This document shows, in pieces, positions 15,578 through 27,105 of a stretch of 64,000 nucleotides of DNA (its first letter is position 1; every line of letters begins with the position of its first letter). Source of the stretch: Neoarius graeffei (taxonomy: Eukaryota > Chordata > Actinopteri > Siluriformes > Ariidae); assembly GCF_027579695.1 (NCBI RefSeq), contig NC_083587.1:8687432-8751431 (forward strand). Reading direction: 5' to 3'. The translations under genes and the position numbers were made by a program. Below the pieces are notes generated by a model that did no database searches, was not told where the DNA came from, and saw nothing but the letters and a program-made list of their open reading frames with translations.

Positions 15578-16690
15578 ATGTATTATGAACCAAATTGCAA
15601 AAACCAATTATGTATTAGTAATGAATAGGTTTTGTCCTTATTCTGTGTGTACGCAGTGGGGTTTTTATTTATTTATTTATTTATTGTCAGCTTGTATTCA
15701 TGAAACGGAGCATCTCTTGTCGAGCAAAGACTTGATCTCGAGTGCATAGCACTGTATGAATTTTTTTTTGAGCTGATATAAGACCAGTTTGTTCAGCGGA
15801 GTGATGTCAGTTGACTTATGATTGCATCATCAGTGACTTCTAAGAATAACATAATGTCATGTATGATGCAATACCGGCTTCAGATTGCATCATTCATTGT
15901 TTTGCCAAAAAAGTAAGTACTGTCCAAACCCACTCATAGATTTATTCATAGAGCCAATCTTGAAAACGAGCCAATGAACAATTTTAAGTTTCATTTTCGT
16001 TCTCAGCGATCCAGAGTTAGTAAAGTTTGACTATATTTATTTCAGAAGCATTTTGGCTGTAGACCAGTGTTTTATGACTGTTTTAAAATATGTAACCTTA
16101 TAGTGATGTTTAAAATGAGACTGTTAATGTTTTGCTCTTAAGTAGTCATTAATTACCAACATACAAATAATGATTTAACTGTAACACTTATCAGTGTAGT
16201 ACTGCAGCATGAGACTAATTGTTCATGGAATTATTACTGATCAGGATTTTAATGTTTAATGGAAATGTCGATCAAACCAAATGAGTACGGAGCACTTAAA
16301 TGAAGCTCGTCCAACTATATACATCCACCTCGTCTCACTGGTTGAGGAGAAGGCATCAAAGTTGTTTATAATAATGTAGGAATTGTACAAAAACCTGAAC
16401 AAAAATTCAGTATGCTTGAAGTTCTTTATCCTAATGTATGTAGCTAAAAAAAAAATCTACGCAGTTGATTCAACTAATTATTTACAGATCCGTGGTTTAA
16501 ATTCTGAAGTTGTTTCTGAATTTGCGGAATTTCTCAAACCTGGTTGTATCTTTAGACAACAAATTAAGTGTTAGAGACATTATTTGTTTTGATCACCTGG
16601 AAGACTGAGAACAGCATCCGTGTCCATTCTAGATTCAGTAGGGGTAAATCAGAATGTCATAGGACCTAACCCTATTTTTGTTCAGGTTTT
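15578..16690. other. No gene seen; partly absent from the right arm
   Basis: AT-rich, with a short ATTT repeat at 15664-15686. Bases 16282 to about 17107 have no partner on the right, where the flanks join directly (CAAACCAAA|GCATGG). Confidence 0.6.
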
Positions 16691-16699
16691 TGTATGATT

Positions 16700-18110
16700 C
16701 CTAGTGGTCACACTCTCAATCTAGCACTTGCATTTGTATTAAATATAGAAAATATAGTCATACTTCCACAGTCTGATGCTCCCTCAGACCATTACCTCAT
16801 CTTTTTTGAAATGTCTTAACAATAATATATGCACCCTGCACACCATCACATCAAAAGTACATTCACAGCAACTACTGTATAAAGTTTTATCAGTAGTTTC
16901 CCAGAGTTATCAACTATGATTGGACCTCACAGAACTTGATCAGACAACTGAATGCTTCGAGTCAACATTCTGCTTTACTTTCGATAATGTAGCTCCACTT
17001 AAAAGAAAATAATTCAGGAGAAAAAAAAAACCCTAGCACCTTGGTATAGCAATCACACATGTAAAATTAGAAAATGGTGTCAAACAAAATTGATAGTATT
17101 CCAATTAGCATGGAATGAGAGCCACTGGAACTCCAGAGACAAGCTTCTAATGCTGTTTGTTCAATGTTTCTCTCCACCATAATAGAAGATTATAAAAATA
17201 ATCTTACATTTTTATGGAATGCTTTTGCAAAATTAACTAGGAATAAGACCACCACAGAAACATGCAAACCTTCAATATGTAGTAGCGATGGCTTAATGAA
17301 GTTTTTTTCAATGGCAAAATTGAAAATATCAGGCAAAAATATCAAACTATTAATTTGAAACGACAATTTGATAGGTATCCAACACTATGAGCAATGATTT
17401 GTGTTTTACACTCCTTAAAGAGACCGAACTAATTTCACTTATTCAATCCAAATCTTCAACTTGTGTACTTGTGGGGATTTTTTTCACCCCTTACCTATAT
17501 GATTCTTTAAACAAATAACACCAGAAGCAATCAAACCTCTTTTTGAAAAACAATCAGTTATTCTTTTAGCAATGGCTATGTACCTAAATCCTTTTACCTA
17601 GCAGTTGTCAGACTCTTGATTAAAGAACCTAACCTCAACCCTTGTCAGCTGTCCCATTATAGGCCAATATCAAACCTCCCTTTTATCTCCAAAATCCTAG
17701 AAAAAACTGTGGCATAACAGTTATGCTCATATCTACATGGGAATAACATCCATAAAAGGTATCAATCAGGATTTAGATCTCATCATAGCAGAGCCACAGC
17801 ACTGGTTAATGTAGTAAATTACCAACTAATGGCTCCTGATCGGGGGTGTGTCTCCTTGCTTGTGCTGCTTAACCTTGGTGCAGCTTTTGACACCACTGAT
17901 CATTCCATTCTGCTGGATAGGCAAGAAAATGTCATTGGAGGTAAAGGAATGGTCCTCTGCTGGCTCAGGTCTTATTTAACTGATCATTGTCAGTTTGTAT
18001 ATGTAAATGGTGACTTTCGTATGCATGCTAAAGTAAAGTTTGGTGATCCAGAAGGTGCTATCTTTGGCCCACTCCCCAAAATAGGCTACCTCTGGTTAGG
18101 ATTAGGGTAG
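16700..18110 (+). pseudogene. LINE remnant: endonuclease end and reverse-transcriptase part
   Basis: Around 16700-16820 one frame reads GHTLNLALAF...APSDHYLIFF, the SDH end of an APE-type endonuclease. Around 17660-18090 come RPISNLPF, SGFRSHHSRATALVNVVN and LNLGAAFDTTDHSILLD, which are reverse-transcriptase motifs of Jockey-superfamily LINEs. Stops and frameshifts are frequent and neither end of the element is clear. It is a dead fragment. Confidence 0.75.
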
Positions 18111-18354
18111 GGTGAAAGTTTTCCATTGCCCCAGCAAAAGCTGGGGCCTGCGTTCTGCACGGGCCTGTCCAAAGTCCATCTACTCTCTCACCCCCCACAG
18201 CCCAGACACCACACTCCCAAGCAAACAATCTTTCTGTACCTTAATCTGGATGTTGGTCGAAGGGGTTGGTGATCAGTCTAATGGTCCTCAACCAGGGTTC
18301 GGGAACGGGATCAGGGGAAGGTCTAGATCCAAGATTTGATTTTAGTAGTTGAGA

Positions 18355-18460
18355 TTAGGTTTAAGGGTTGAGGGGTTGGGGTTAGGGTTGGGTACTGGGA
18401 TCACGGCTAAGTTTAGGTGTAGAGGTTGTGGTTAGGTTCGGGGCTTGTGGGGAATAGCCC
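18355..18460 (+). repeat. Degenerate TTAGGG-like stretch
   Basis: Phrases such as GGGGTTAGGGTTGGG and GTGGTTAGGTTCGGGG recur irregularly. It could be an old interstitial telomere-like repeat or a G-rich repeat. The right arm has its mirror at 56410-56520. Confidence 0.45.
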
Positions 18461-18767
18461 TTAAAACAAGTCTGATTGACTGGATACCCCCACTTGGCTT
18501 GATTGGCTGCTTACACTCAGAGCCTTCTAATTTTGTATACAATACCTTGACCCTTTTACTAGCAATGATTGCTGTTTTAACCTCAAAACCCTCTAATTCT
18601 TGACCCATGACCTTAACCACTTAACTAGCCATAATTGCGTTCTTAAACTCTAAATGTTCTGCTTCTTAACCCAAAACCTTCACCACTGATCAGCAATGAT
18701 TGTGATTTTTGACCTCAAAATTCTCCGTTTCCCAAGCCAAGCCCTTGCCCAATGATGGATACAATTT

Positions 18768-18784
18768 AGATAGATAGATAGATG
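18768..18784 (+). repeat. Short (GATA)4 microsatellite
   Basis: Four units only; the mirrored locus at 55474-56102 holds about 157 units. Confidence 0.9.
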
Positions 18785-19474
18785 CCTGCCCACCCCCCTT
18801 TCTCTGGTGGGTCCAGAGTTGGAATTTGTACTCAAAAGAATAATCCCTGAATCGGGAAAATTCAGTGTCAAAAAATTATGTTCTATAGCAATTTAGTTTC
18901 TTGTGATGTTCTTGGGGATTCCTACGCCATCCCCTATGTCGTGCATTGACCATTTCTAAGATGAACCAAGCCTTCTGTTGCAACATAGGCTCCAGCTTGC
19001 CTGCCACCCTGTAGAACAGGATAAAGCGGCTAGAGATGATATGAGATGTTGGCCTTGGCCTTAAGTGGAGCCCGGTACATGAAAGGGTTAATTGGTTCAC
19101 CTGCGCTAATCAGCGGAGCGCGCATGAGTGGTCAAGTGTGTATGGAAAGTTTAGAAGCTTGGAGACGCCAGCAGGCACACGGTTTTGGAAGATTGGAAGC
19201 TGCGTTGTCGCACGCTTGTGGATTACTTGTCAGGAGTTCGTGGATGTGGATTTACGTGCTTGTAGGATTGACTGACTTTTCTGGTTGGTGAGAATAAGGC
19301 TGAACTGCTGAACGGGCCACCGTGCTCGCATTTGAACTTGAGCCGCCGCGCGCACTTTACAAACTGAACCGGCCTGTGCGCGCGCTGCCTTTCGCTTTTC
19401 CTACTGCGCTGTGTTCAACCTTTTTAAGTTAGTAACGAACTTTTGTGTTTAAAGCTTTTGAGTTAAGTTTCAAT

Positions 19475-19978
19475 ATGACTGAGGAAGAGACTGAAGACCA
19501 GGATTTCTCAAATGAACGAGAACTGTTTAAGTTAATTGTAACACGCAGAGGGAAGCTTGGTGTTCTAACACATAAACGTAACAAAATCAACAGCCTTATT
19601 GAATCCGGCCAAGATAAAGAAACTGTTGAGAAACAAATGAAGTTATTTGAGGCATTTTTCGTTGAGTTTAATAACTTGCAAGCATCAGTACAGAGATCGA
19701 TAAAAGAGGACTCTGAAAGAGAGGCCGATCATACAGACTGGTACGAACCAAAATTTCAGTTTTACAAAGACTTCTGGGATGGCGTTATAAAATGGGTTCA
19801 GTGCGAACAAAGTGATGAAAAGGAGGAAGCGGGTGACAAGGAAGAAGAGGGACAGTGTGAACGTGCCTTCAATATTAAACCCCAGGATAGCGCATCTCAA
19901 ACAGCTCCCAGTGTTCCGCAGAGCTATAAAGCAACACGCGTTCTCATGGTGCGTTTACACGTAGCCGGATATCTATGA
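19475..19978 (+). CDS. Gag-like N-terminal fragment (possibly BEL/Pao)
   Basis: The frame from the ATG at 19475 starts MTEEETEDQDFSNERE. It contains a charged helical region (TRRGKLGVLTHKRNKINSL, then ...ADHTDWYEPKFQFYKDFWD) and an acidic tail. The heptad-like spacing and the WYEPK...F motif resemble the N-terminal gag domain of fish BEL/Pao retrotransposons, but I am unsure. The frame runs into the start of the HARBI1-like element near 19948 (GTGCGTTTACACGTAGCC), so the last residues are not native. No LTR or downstream pol in this orientation was found. The right-arm copy differs by a few residues (N/E, M/I, K/E, C/R). Confidence 0.4.
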   Translation: MTEEETEDQDFSNERELFKLIVTRRGKLGVLTHKRNKINSLIESGQDKETVEKQMKLFEAFFVEFNNLQASVQRSIKEDSEREADHTDWYEPKFQFYKDFWDGVIKWVQCEQSDEKEEAGDKEEEGQCERAFNIKPQDSASQTAPSVPQSYKATRVLMVRLHVAGYL

Positions 19979-20918
19979 AGACATTTATTTATGCGGTTGC
20001 ACCTCTCATTTACACATAAACAGAGGTTTCAGTCACTGAAAACGGATATCTTTGAAAACTCCGTTGTCATGCCTGCGTGTAAATAGTGGAAAACGGAGTT
20101 TTAGGTTTTCCCGACGTCACGATATGCGTCACAGAACAATATTTGCGTCAGGCGCTCAGTATTTTGGTTTGATGGTCTCATGGATGCAACACGGGTGGTC
20201 GTCGTTTTTACATATTTGCAAACACTTTTGGTTTGTTTGCATTTGCAAATAGGACTACAACTGCTTTATGAGGAGCAGAGGAGAAGAACTGCGAGGAGGG
20301 TCGCAGTTTTTCAGGCACTTTTCCTCCCACCAAGACAAAGGCTTGCTGCTTACCAATGTCACCGCCGCTTTTGGATCCGACCCGGGCGAACTGCTGCCTG
20401 GTGGCTAAACTTCACAAATGAAGTTGTTCTCCCGGAGGAATGGCACGAGAACTTCCGAATGTCGCAATCATCGCTGCTCTCGCTTGCGGAGTTACTGCAT
20501 CTCTACATTGAAGGCCAGACGACTGTCATGCAGAGCCCAGTCAGTGTATTGACAAAATTAGTAGCCTGCACCCCATATTATTTAGCTGATGAGGGTAGAA
20601 TACGGAAAACGGCAAATACATTCGGGCTCTCTAGGTCGATGGTTTCCATAATAATCAGACAAGTGTGTAAAGCGATTACTGTGCATCTTGGTCCTAAGTA
20701 CATACGACTGCCGACAACAGAAACTGCTGTCCAACAGCTTGTGCACGGATTTCAGCAAGCGCACGGCCTCCCCCAGTGTCTAGGTGCTGTAGACGGTGCA
20801 CACACACAGAGATAAAACAACCTTCAGCCAGTTCTACAGATTACATTAACAGGAAAGGCAGGTATACTTTAAATATTCAAGCTACCTGTGACTACAAATA
20901 ATGGACGTGGTGGTGAAA

Positions 20919-23900
20919 GGTTCAAGGTATTTTTAATGTCCCCTGAGGGCAATTAATTTTGCAGCCAGCAGAAAAAACACGCACCAACAATTAATACAGT
21001 CACAATTGAGACATTAACCAACCATAAATAATTAGAACAATAAAAACATTCATCAAGAAGTGTTTAAAAGGACGGTTACAGTAGGTAAAAAATGAGTTTT
21101 TGAATCTGTTGGTTCTACAACCTTTTAAAACAAATCTGCGTCTGGATGGTAAAAGGGAGAACTCTGAGAACAGGGGGTGACTGGGGTCAGCTAAAATTGC
21201 CTGTGCTTTTTCGAGTGACCTGATTTTATGGTGAATGGAGATATTGTTCAGGGGAGTATTGGCAATTTTGCTACAGAGACTGATGTTAAAAATACGGTTC
21301 TTGTTTTTCTGTGTCAGCAACCCAAACCAGCAGATAAAAGAAAAAGTAAGAACAGATTCAATAAAACAACTGTAAAACATTCTCATAAAACTGCTGTACA
21401 TGTTAAAATTCCTTAGTTTATGATAAAAAATGCATACGTTGGTGAGCTTTCTTGCATACAGTGTCCACATGTTTGTCAAAAGTAAATCTGTAGTCGATTA
21501 TGGTACCCAAGTATTTATACTCCTCCACAACTTCAATTACCTGATCACTAATATATGCAGGGGAGATGACATTTGTTTTTTCTAAAATCAATGATCATTT
21601 CTTTAGTTTTACTGACGTTTATGTCTAAAAAGGATGACTTACACCAGTTAATAAAATCAGACACCACTGAGCAATGATCAGGATCATCTGACTTTAAAAG
21701 AGACACAATAACAGAGTTGTCAGCAAACCTTAAAATATGCCATCCTGTGTGCTGGCTTTGACACAAATTTGTGTATAAAACAAATAAAAGGGGGGAGAGA
21801 ACACAACCCTGCAGTGAACCAGTGGAGGAGAGCAGAGCATCAGATAAAACATTGTTGACCCTGACACGTTGGGATCTGACGGTTAAAAAACCCATCAACC
21901 AAGAAATAAGACCAGGGTCAATGTTATGTGTGTTCTTTAACCTTTTAGCTAAAATATGTGGCTGGATACAGTTAAAAGCAGAGGAAAAATCAATAAAAAC
22001 AAGACGTGCAAAGGTGTTAGCTGCCTCAAGGTGTGAGAGCACCAAGTTCAGTAAAGTGCATATGGCATCGTCCACCCCTCTACCTGGCCTATAGGCGAAT
22101 TGCAATGGGTCCAAGCCGGTTTTCACAGTGGATAATAGTGCATTCTTTATCTTCTCAAATGACTTCATAACAAGGGATGTAAGGGCAATAGGCCTTTAGT
22201 CATTCAGCTGTTTTGGAGCTCTGTTTTTAGGGACGGGGACAATAATGGAATCTTTCCATGAGCAAGGGACCTTATTGAGATGGAGGGAGCGTCTAAAAAT
22301 ATAGCAAAAAATATCAGACAACTGATCTGCACAATTCTTGAGTAAGTGGCCACTGATACCATCAGGGCCTGGACTTTTCCTCTCCTTCACACCCTGGAAA
22401 AGTCTCCGGACCATACCTTCCTCAATGTGGATGGGATTTTGGCCCACTATCACAGCCTTAAAATGGGATTGTTCCACTGCAAAGTTGTGTGTATTAAAAC
22501 GATTATAAAAAACATTCAGTTCATTGTCAGACATGTTGCCATGGGAAATAGGACATTTTTTGGTTTTCATACCCATCATGGATTTCACCCCTTCCCATGC
22601 AGGGCAGGAGCAACTGGCACAAAGCAGGTTCTCCACTCTATAGCTACACTTGACAAGCTTAAGTTCTTTCTTAACTTGTTTTTGTAGCTCTCTATACTTA
22701 GTAGTGTCCCCCTGATTAAAACAAATGTTACACTGATTTATTAAGTTTTTAACTGATTTTGAAATCCATGCTTTGTTGTTCGGAAAGAAAGAAACCTGTT
22801 TGAGTGGAATAACCAAGTCCTCACAGAAGATTACATATGCTGACACAGTCTCTGTGAGATCATCTAGATCAGTACAGACCTCCTTAAACAAGGCCCAGTC
22901 TGTACAGCTGTAGCAGTCCTGTAGACTTTGGATTGATTCCTCCGACCAAACCGGAACCAAATGTTTCACTGGCTTGTGTTCCTTCAGGACTGGTTTATAG
23001 GACGGAAGTAAATACACGGCATTGTGATCCGACAAACCAAGTGGGGCTCTGCGCAAGGACTTGTAAGCACCCTTCACAGAACCGTAACAGAGGTCCAGAC
23101 ATTTTCCATGGCGAGTCGGACAAGTCACATACTGGTAAAAATTACACAGGGACTTCCCTGGTTTACAATGGTTAAAATCGCCCATGACAAGGACCGGCGC
23201 ATCCGGGGAAATCCCTTGTAGCCGCTGCAGCACCTTGACTATAACCTGGGTTGCTAACTCGGCGTTAGCTTTTGGGTGAATGTAGACAAGTGTTACAAAT
23301 AACTGTGGAAATTCCCTTGGTAAATAAAATGGACAAAGGGACACAGACAACAGTTCAATGTCGGGGGTACATAGTGACTCTCTGATTATCACCGTGCTGC
23401 ACCAGTTCTTATTAACATAGAGACATAAGCCTCCCCCCAGTGATTTACCTGTCACCGAGGGATCTCTGTCCAAGCAAACAGGCTCCCCAAAGCTGTCGAT
23501 CCCCAAATCAGACTGGGGGTCATGATCTTTGAGCCATGTCTCAGTCAAGGCAAGGAGACGAGTGTTCTTATACTCAGGTGAAAACTTGACGTTTGCCTGG
23601 AGCTCGTCGATCTTGTTGCGAAGTGACTGGATGTTGGCTAAGATGACAGTGGGCAGAGGAATCTGGCGGTGGCCTTGCCTCTTCAGTCTCTGGCGCACAC
23701 TACCCCGTCTCCCCCTCTTCCTCAATGGCCTGGGACCCCAGCCCTGGTTACCGCTGATGTATACTGGACGGATGATCTCCATGGGGAAGCTGGATGAGGG
23801 ATCCACACTGCCAGTGTTGTTGTCCGGCAGAAGCAGCAGGAAATCGCGGCCACATAATCCACTCAGTAGGTGACAGAAGAAAGTGATGAGAAATAGAAGG

Positions 23901-24098
23901 CCCAACATACCGTGGTAAGTCATTGTAATTGTTGCAGTAAATAGTAATGATAGTCCGAACTTGTTAGTAATGACGATAAAGACAAAAAACAAGGAGGTTA
24001 GAGCTTTAAAAAAGTGCACTGACATTCATATGCTCACAACGCTCACGCACCACTGCTGCTGCCTGTCACCATTACCAGCGCCACCATCATGTTAAAAT
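20919..24098 (-). mobile_element. L2/CR1-like non-LTR retrotransposon, nearly full length
   Basis: It sits in the Harbinger transposase between the codons for VVVK and WLVS. The 3' end (left, - strand) finishes ...GACATTAAAAATACC then TTGAACC, a short repeat-like tail as in L2/Rex-type fish LINEs. The 5' end is near 24098. Edges are uncertain by a few bases and no clean target duplication was seen. Confidence 0.85.
21000..24025 (-). pseudogene. LINE endonuclease/reverse transcriptase, few lesions
   Basis: From 24025 a 609-codon frame encodes a hydrophobic leader, then an APE-type endonuclease: VILANIQSLRNK, LTETWLKD, VLVMGDFNH and LGLSDHNAVYL. It then enters the fingers of the reverse transcriptase (KSPGPDGISGHLL). 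One stop (TAA at 22196, where LNDYRP is usual) ends it. The next frame (21548-22168) continues with AYRPGRGVDDAI, FIDFSSAFN, GCVLSPLLF and an active site reading FADN instead of the usual FADD. A further frameshift precedes the C-terminal part (21000-21479). The shared stop predates the palindrome. Confidence 0.88.
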
Positions 24099-24470
24099 AA
24101 ATGGCTGGTGAGCATCCATGATGCTCGTATGTTTGCAAATTCTAATCTAAACACATACCTGAAAAATGGAAATATTCCACCCTGTCCCAGGCAAATTATT
24201 GATGAAGAGGCCATACCAATTTACCTACTGGGCGACCCCGCGTATCCACTGCTCCCATATCTGATCAAAGAATATGCCAATGGGGGGAGCACTGCCCAAG
24301 AGCAGTACTTTGGAATGTCTTTGGGCTATGCACGGATGGTAATAGAATGTGCGTTTGGTAGGCTAAAAACCCGGTTTGGAGCCCTGAGAAGGTCAATGGA
24401 CATCAATCTTGATGACCTCCCTTTTGTCATTTTCCTGGCATTACCGGTAATCTGCCACCACCATATGTAG

Positions 24471-24868
24471 CCCCCGGTCTGTAGGCCAAATTGAATTTAA
24501 AGTGCTGAAGGGTGATACCCAGAGTGATCCGCGTGGTGGTCCCACTGGTCAGAACAGAGGGTGAACGGGTGTCCGAGAAGGTAGTACCGGAGAGTGAGGA
24601 CTGCCCACTTGATGGGCAAACACTTTTTGTCCATCGATATTTTCCACTCATCCAGCATTCAAGAGTGACCTGGAAAAAGCAGTGTTGTCACACAGATTCG
24701 AACTGGAGCTGTTGCGACCACAGTCCCATAAGAGCGTCTGCTAAATGCCTGTAACATATTCTAATGTAATCTCAAAACAAAATTTCGGCTTGCTGTATGT
24801 ATTTGACGAGGGACAAATTTTGTATCCAGCTGTTTGGATAGAGCCATGACGTAATTGCCCCAGGAGTT
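24471..24868. other. No gene seen; repeat-like tail
   Basis: It contains the phrase AAGAGCGTCTGCTAAATGCC, common at the ends of fish repeats, and otherwise nothing I recognise. It may include the end of the Harbinger element, but no terminal inverted repeat was found here. Confidence 0.5.
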
Positions 24869-24941
24869 GCTGAAATAGCTCAGTTGGGAGTGTGTTAGAC
24901 TGAAACTCTAAGCATCTTTGGTTCAAGCCCAGATTTCAGCA
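24869..24941 (+). tRNA. tRNA-Phe (GAA)-like gene
   Basis: This 73-nt sequence folds as a cloverleaf. The acceptor GCTGAAA pairs fully with TTTCAGC, the anticodon stem TTAGA/TCTAA encloses a loop with anticodon GAA, and the T arm TTTGG-TTCAAGC-CCAGA pairs with wobble. The A box (TAGCTCAGTTGG) and B box (GGTTCAAGCC) are recognisable. The D stem is weakened (GCTC against GTGT), so it may be a decaying copy or a SINE head. The right arm has the same copy at 49310-49382. Confidence 0.6.
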
Positions 24942-25048
24942 TCAAGGACTGTGGCTTGTGTCCATCTTGGTCTGTGTTTTTTTTTTTTTTTTTTTGCCAG
25001 GTCGATGCTAGTAATTTGATGGTTAAAACAATCACACTGTTTGACTTG

Positions 25049-25113
25049 GGTTCCATGGTGCAATGGTTAGCACTCTGAATCCGGTGATCTGAGTTCAAAT
25101 CTCAGTGGAACCT
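25049..25113 (+). pseudogene. tRNA-Gln-like relic with shortened anticodon arm
   Basis: Acceptor GGTTCCA with TGGAACC and the D arm TGGTTAGCA fit tRNA-Gln, and the T arm GAGTTCAAATCTC is intact. The anticodon arm lacks about seven bases, so no seven-base loop can form. Confidence 0.65.
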
Positions 25114-25144
25114 GTGAATCCTTCATTTGCAGCTTCCAAACTAA

Positions 25145-25625
25145 GGTGGGGTTTACATTAGACCATATCAGCGGATCATCAGATTAACGTTTTTAAAACG
25201 ATTAGTGTGCACACAGCAACGCCAATACACGATTCGCGTGCACACAGCAACGCCAATACACGGATATGCTCGGCTCCGCAGGCATCCTGCGCTCCAAATC
25301 ACTCTGCCCTGAAAAGCGAGTGCCCTCTGGAGGGTGCGCACTCCGGCCCTGCGCAGCTCACAGAGCACGTGAGTGAAGTGCACAAGCAGTGATTCGGACT
25401 GAGCCGCTGTGTGTGTGATCTCAGTGCATATCGGGCATGCGCGTCACTTACCACTTGCAAGTGGAAGGATGGCAAGCCTAAAGACAATCATAACTATTGA
25501 ATACGTGTTTGAATACGTGGACCCTGGCGGATTCCCGTTTCCCGGCATTTCCAGGCGTTTTAATGTAAACGGACAGTGCAGCCGCGAAGAAAACGAGACA
25601 GATACGGTCTAATGTAAACTTGGCC
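25145..25625. mobile_element. PIF/Harbinger-like miniature element, internally deleted
   Basis: Ends GGTGGGGTTTACATTAGACC and GGTCTAATGTAAACTTGGCC are flanked by TAA (25142-25144 and 25626-25628). It is related to 31972-32653. The mirrored copy at 48403-49104 is 702 bp, so this one has lost 221 bp near 25490-25515. Confidence 0.82.
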
Positions 25626-25851
25626 TAACATGCACAGACTGTCTCAACAGAAGACTCCTTTTGGTCAAGCCAGCTTTTATGTCCCAAACCCTTTGTGTCC
25701 ATCACCATGAAACAACTTCTTTTCAAGATGGGTACGGGCCAGTTCTGCAATTTTGAATCTGGGCTTTATTGCAATATCATCGCAGCTTCAATGGTATTGG
25801 CCACTATATGTCTGTATTGATCTTCCAAAAAGCACAAGTGCTGAATGATTT

Positions 25852-25922
25852 GGCTCCATGGTGTCATGGTTAGCACTCTGGATGGTGAATCCAGGCATCT
25901 GAGTTCAAATGTTGGTGGAACC
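25852..25922 (+). pseudogene. Second tRNA-Gln-like relic
   Basis: It begins GGCTCCATGGTGTCATGG and has a paired CTGGA/TCCAG anticodon stem, but the loop reads TGGTGAA (anticodon GTG rather than a glutamine anticodon) and the T stem is broken (TCTGA against TGTTG). Confidence 0.55.
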
Positions 25923-26010
25923 TGTAAAAGATTGTGCCTGCACTGAATGATGGATAAACAAGACAATTTTGTTTCGGTGAGGAAAATCCCACTTTTTATG
26001 CAATGCATGA

Positions 26011-26619
26011 TCAAAATACATGAAAAACAGAAATGTACCCCCTTTTAATTACAAAGTTGTACTGATCGGTCAGCATTTTCTCCAATTTGGACAGAGAAAT
26101 CCTGTTTGTTGTAGAAGAAAGAAACCGTTGCTCCAAGTTGTCATTGTTTCTAGTCAGTGGCCCACTGATGACCCATTCCAGCAATGTCTTAATGGCATAT
26201 GGACCATTCCTACAGCTGTTGATGACCTCCCAAGGTTCCATTATCTTGGGAGCATTGATACCAATTAACAGCACAACATTTGCCTTAATGCTTGGGATGT
26301 ACACCTTTGACAAATATGGCCAATTAGTCAGGTCTTCAGGAGTTACCAGATCATTTACAGTGACAGGCATTTCCTTCTGTGTAAAAACCTTGAGAAGGAT
26401 GTGAAAATCATTGCTGTCCAGACCAGTTATCTCTTAACCAGTCAAAGAATAGGCTGGAACAATCTTTTCTTACCCATAGTCCGCAACAGGAGGCTAGTTC
26501 TTCTGCCTGTTACCGGCCCCTGTTGGGCTACATGTTTTGAGTGGGGTCAACTGATTATTGGATGGTTCCTTTGATTGTTCCAGAGTTGCAAGATGCCCCT
26601 TAATATGAAGCACGGTAGG
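26011..26619 (-). pseudogene. BEL/Pao gag-pol fragment
   Basis: On the - strand, a frame ending near 26011 holds LIGINAPKIMEPWEVINS and PYAIKTLLEWVISGPL, a signature of the peptidase A17/pre-RT region of BEL/Pao polyproteins. Upstream in the same direction stops are present (26410-26600). The piece continues the gag fragments at 32657-33323 and 36534-37063; the interruption at 26620 is the young gypsy element. Confidence 0.75.
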
Positions 26620-26624
26620 ATGAG

Positions 26625-27102
26625 TGTTAGGGTTTTGCTGGGATTCGAACCTGGTTCGTTGGTGTGATAATCCAGCAAACCCCCACTAGGCCACCAGGGG
26701 GATGACTCAAATGCAGAGGCGTGAGGCGGAAGTAGAAAAAGAATCAAAAGGTTTATTTAAACTATATACACTATATACAGGGCAAAACAAAAGACAAAAA
26801 AAAACCAAAGAGTAAAATCCAAAAGAAAAGCAAAGTGCAAAAATACAAAAGCTAAGAAGATCAAAAAACACAGTACAAAGGAAACTGGAGATAAACATAA
26901 CAGCACAAAGACTCCGTGACAAGAGGACTGAACTCAGGGGTATAAATAGACAAACTAATTAAGGACACAGGTGAAGATAATTAGGCAATTAACACAAACA
27001 CAAAACACAGGAACAGTGGCGGCCTCTAGAGGCCAAAATAAACACGACATGAAAAGGAAATAACAGCGGCCTCTAGAGGCCAAAACAGTCCTAGTCCTAA
27101 CA
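26625..27102 (-). repeat. 3' LTR of the gypsy element
   Basis: Same length as the 5' LTR and, on base-by-base reading, identical to it, offset by 4822 bases. The polypurine tract sits at its upstream edge. Confidence 0.95.
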
Positions 27103-27105
27103 GGA

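Larger units (their letters stand above)
18111..19474. other. Intergenic; no convincing gene
   Basis: It holds a telomere-like stretch, a short GATA repeat and a GC-richer block (19300-19420) leading into the gag-like frame. A candidate 5' region of a retroelement begins near 19040, but I see no clear LTR. Confidence 0.5.
20180..24470 (+). pseudogene. HARBI1-like (PIF/Harbinger) transposase split by a LINE
   Basis: The first part (20180-20815) has a helix-turn-helix-like segment ([22 protein letters not shown]) and reaches the LGAVDG motif carrying the first catalytic aspartate. A CA-repeat slip then shifts the frame; the next frame continues [15 protein letters not shown]...NIQATCDYK, then MDVVVK. 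There a LINE is inserted (20919-24098). The gene resumes at 24102 with [16 protein letters not shown], then [11 protein letters not shown] (second aspartate) and [13 protein letters not shown] (glutamate). Rejoined length is near the usual 350-400 residues. It is dead in both arms by shared changes. Confidence 0.85.

Noticed and set aside
24512-24754. 80-codon frame (VIRVVVPLVRTEGERV...)
   Set aside because: No recognisable domain or splice signals; it sits in a repeat-like tail and is retained only as part of a gene-free interval.
26707-26922. 71-codon hydrophobic frame in each LTR
   Set aside because: It is in the U3/R region of the LTR, has low complexity and lies antisense to no known LTR gene.
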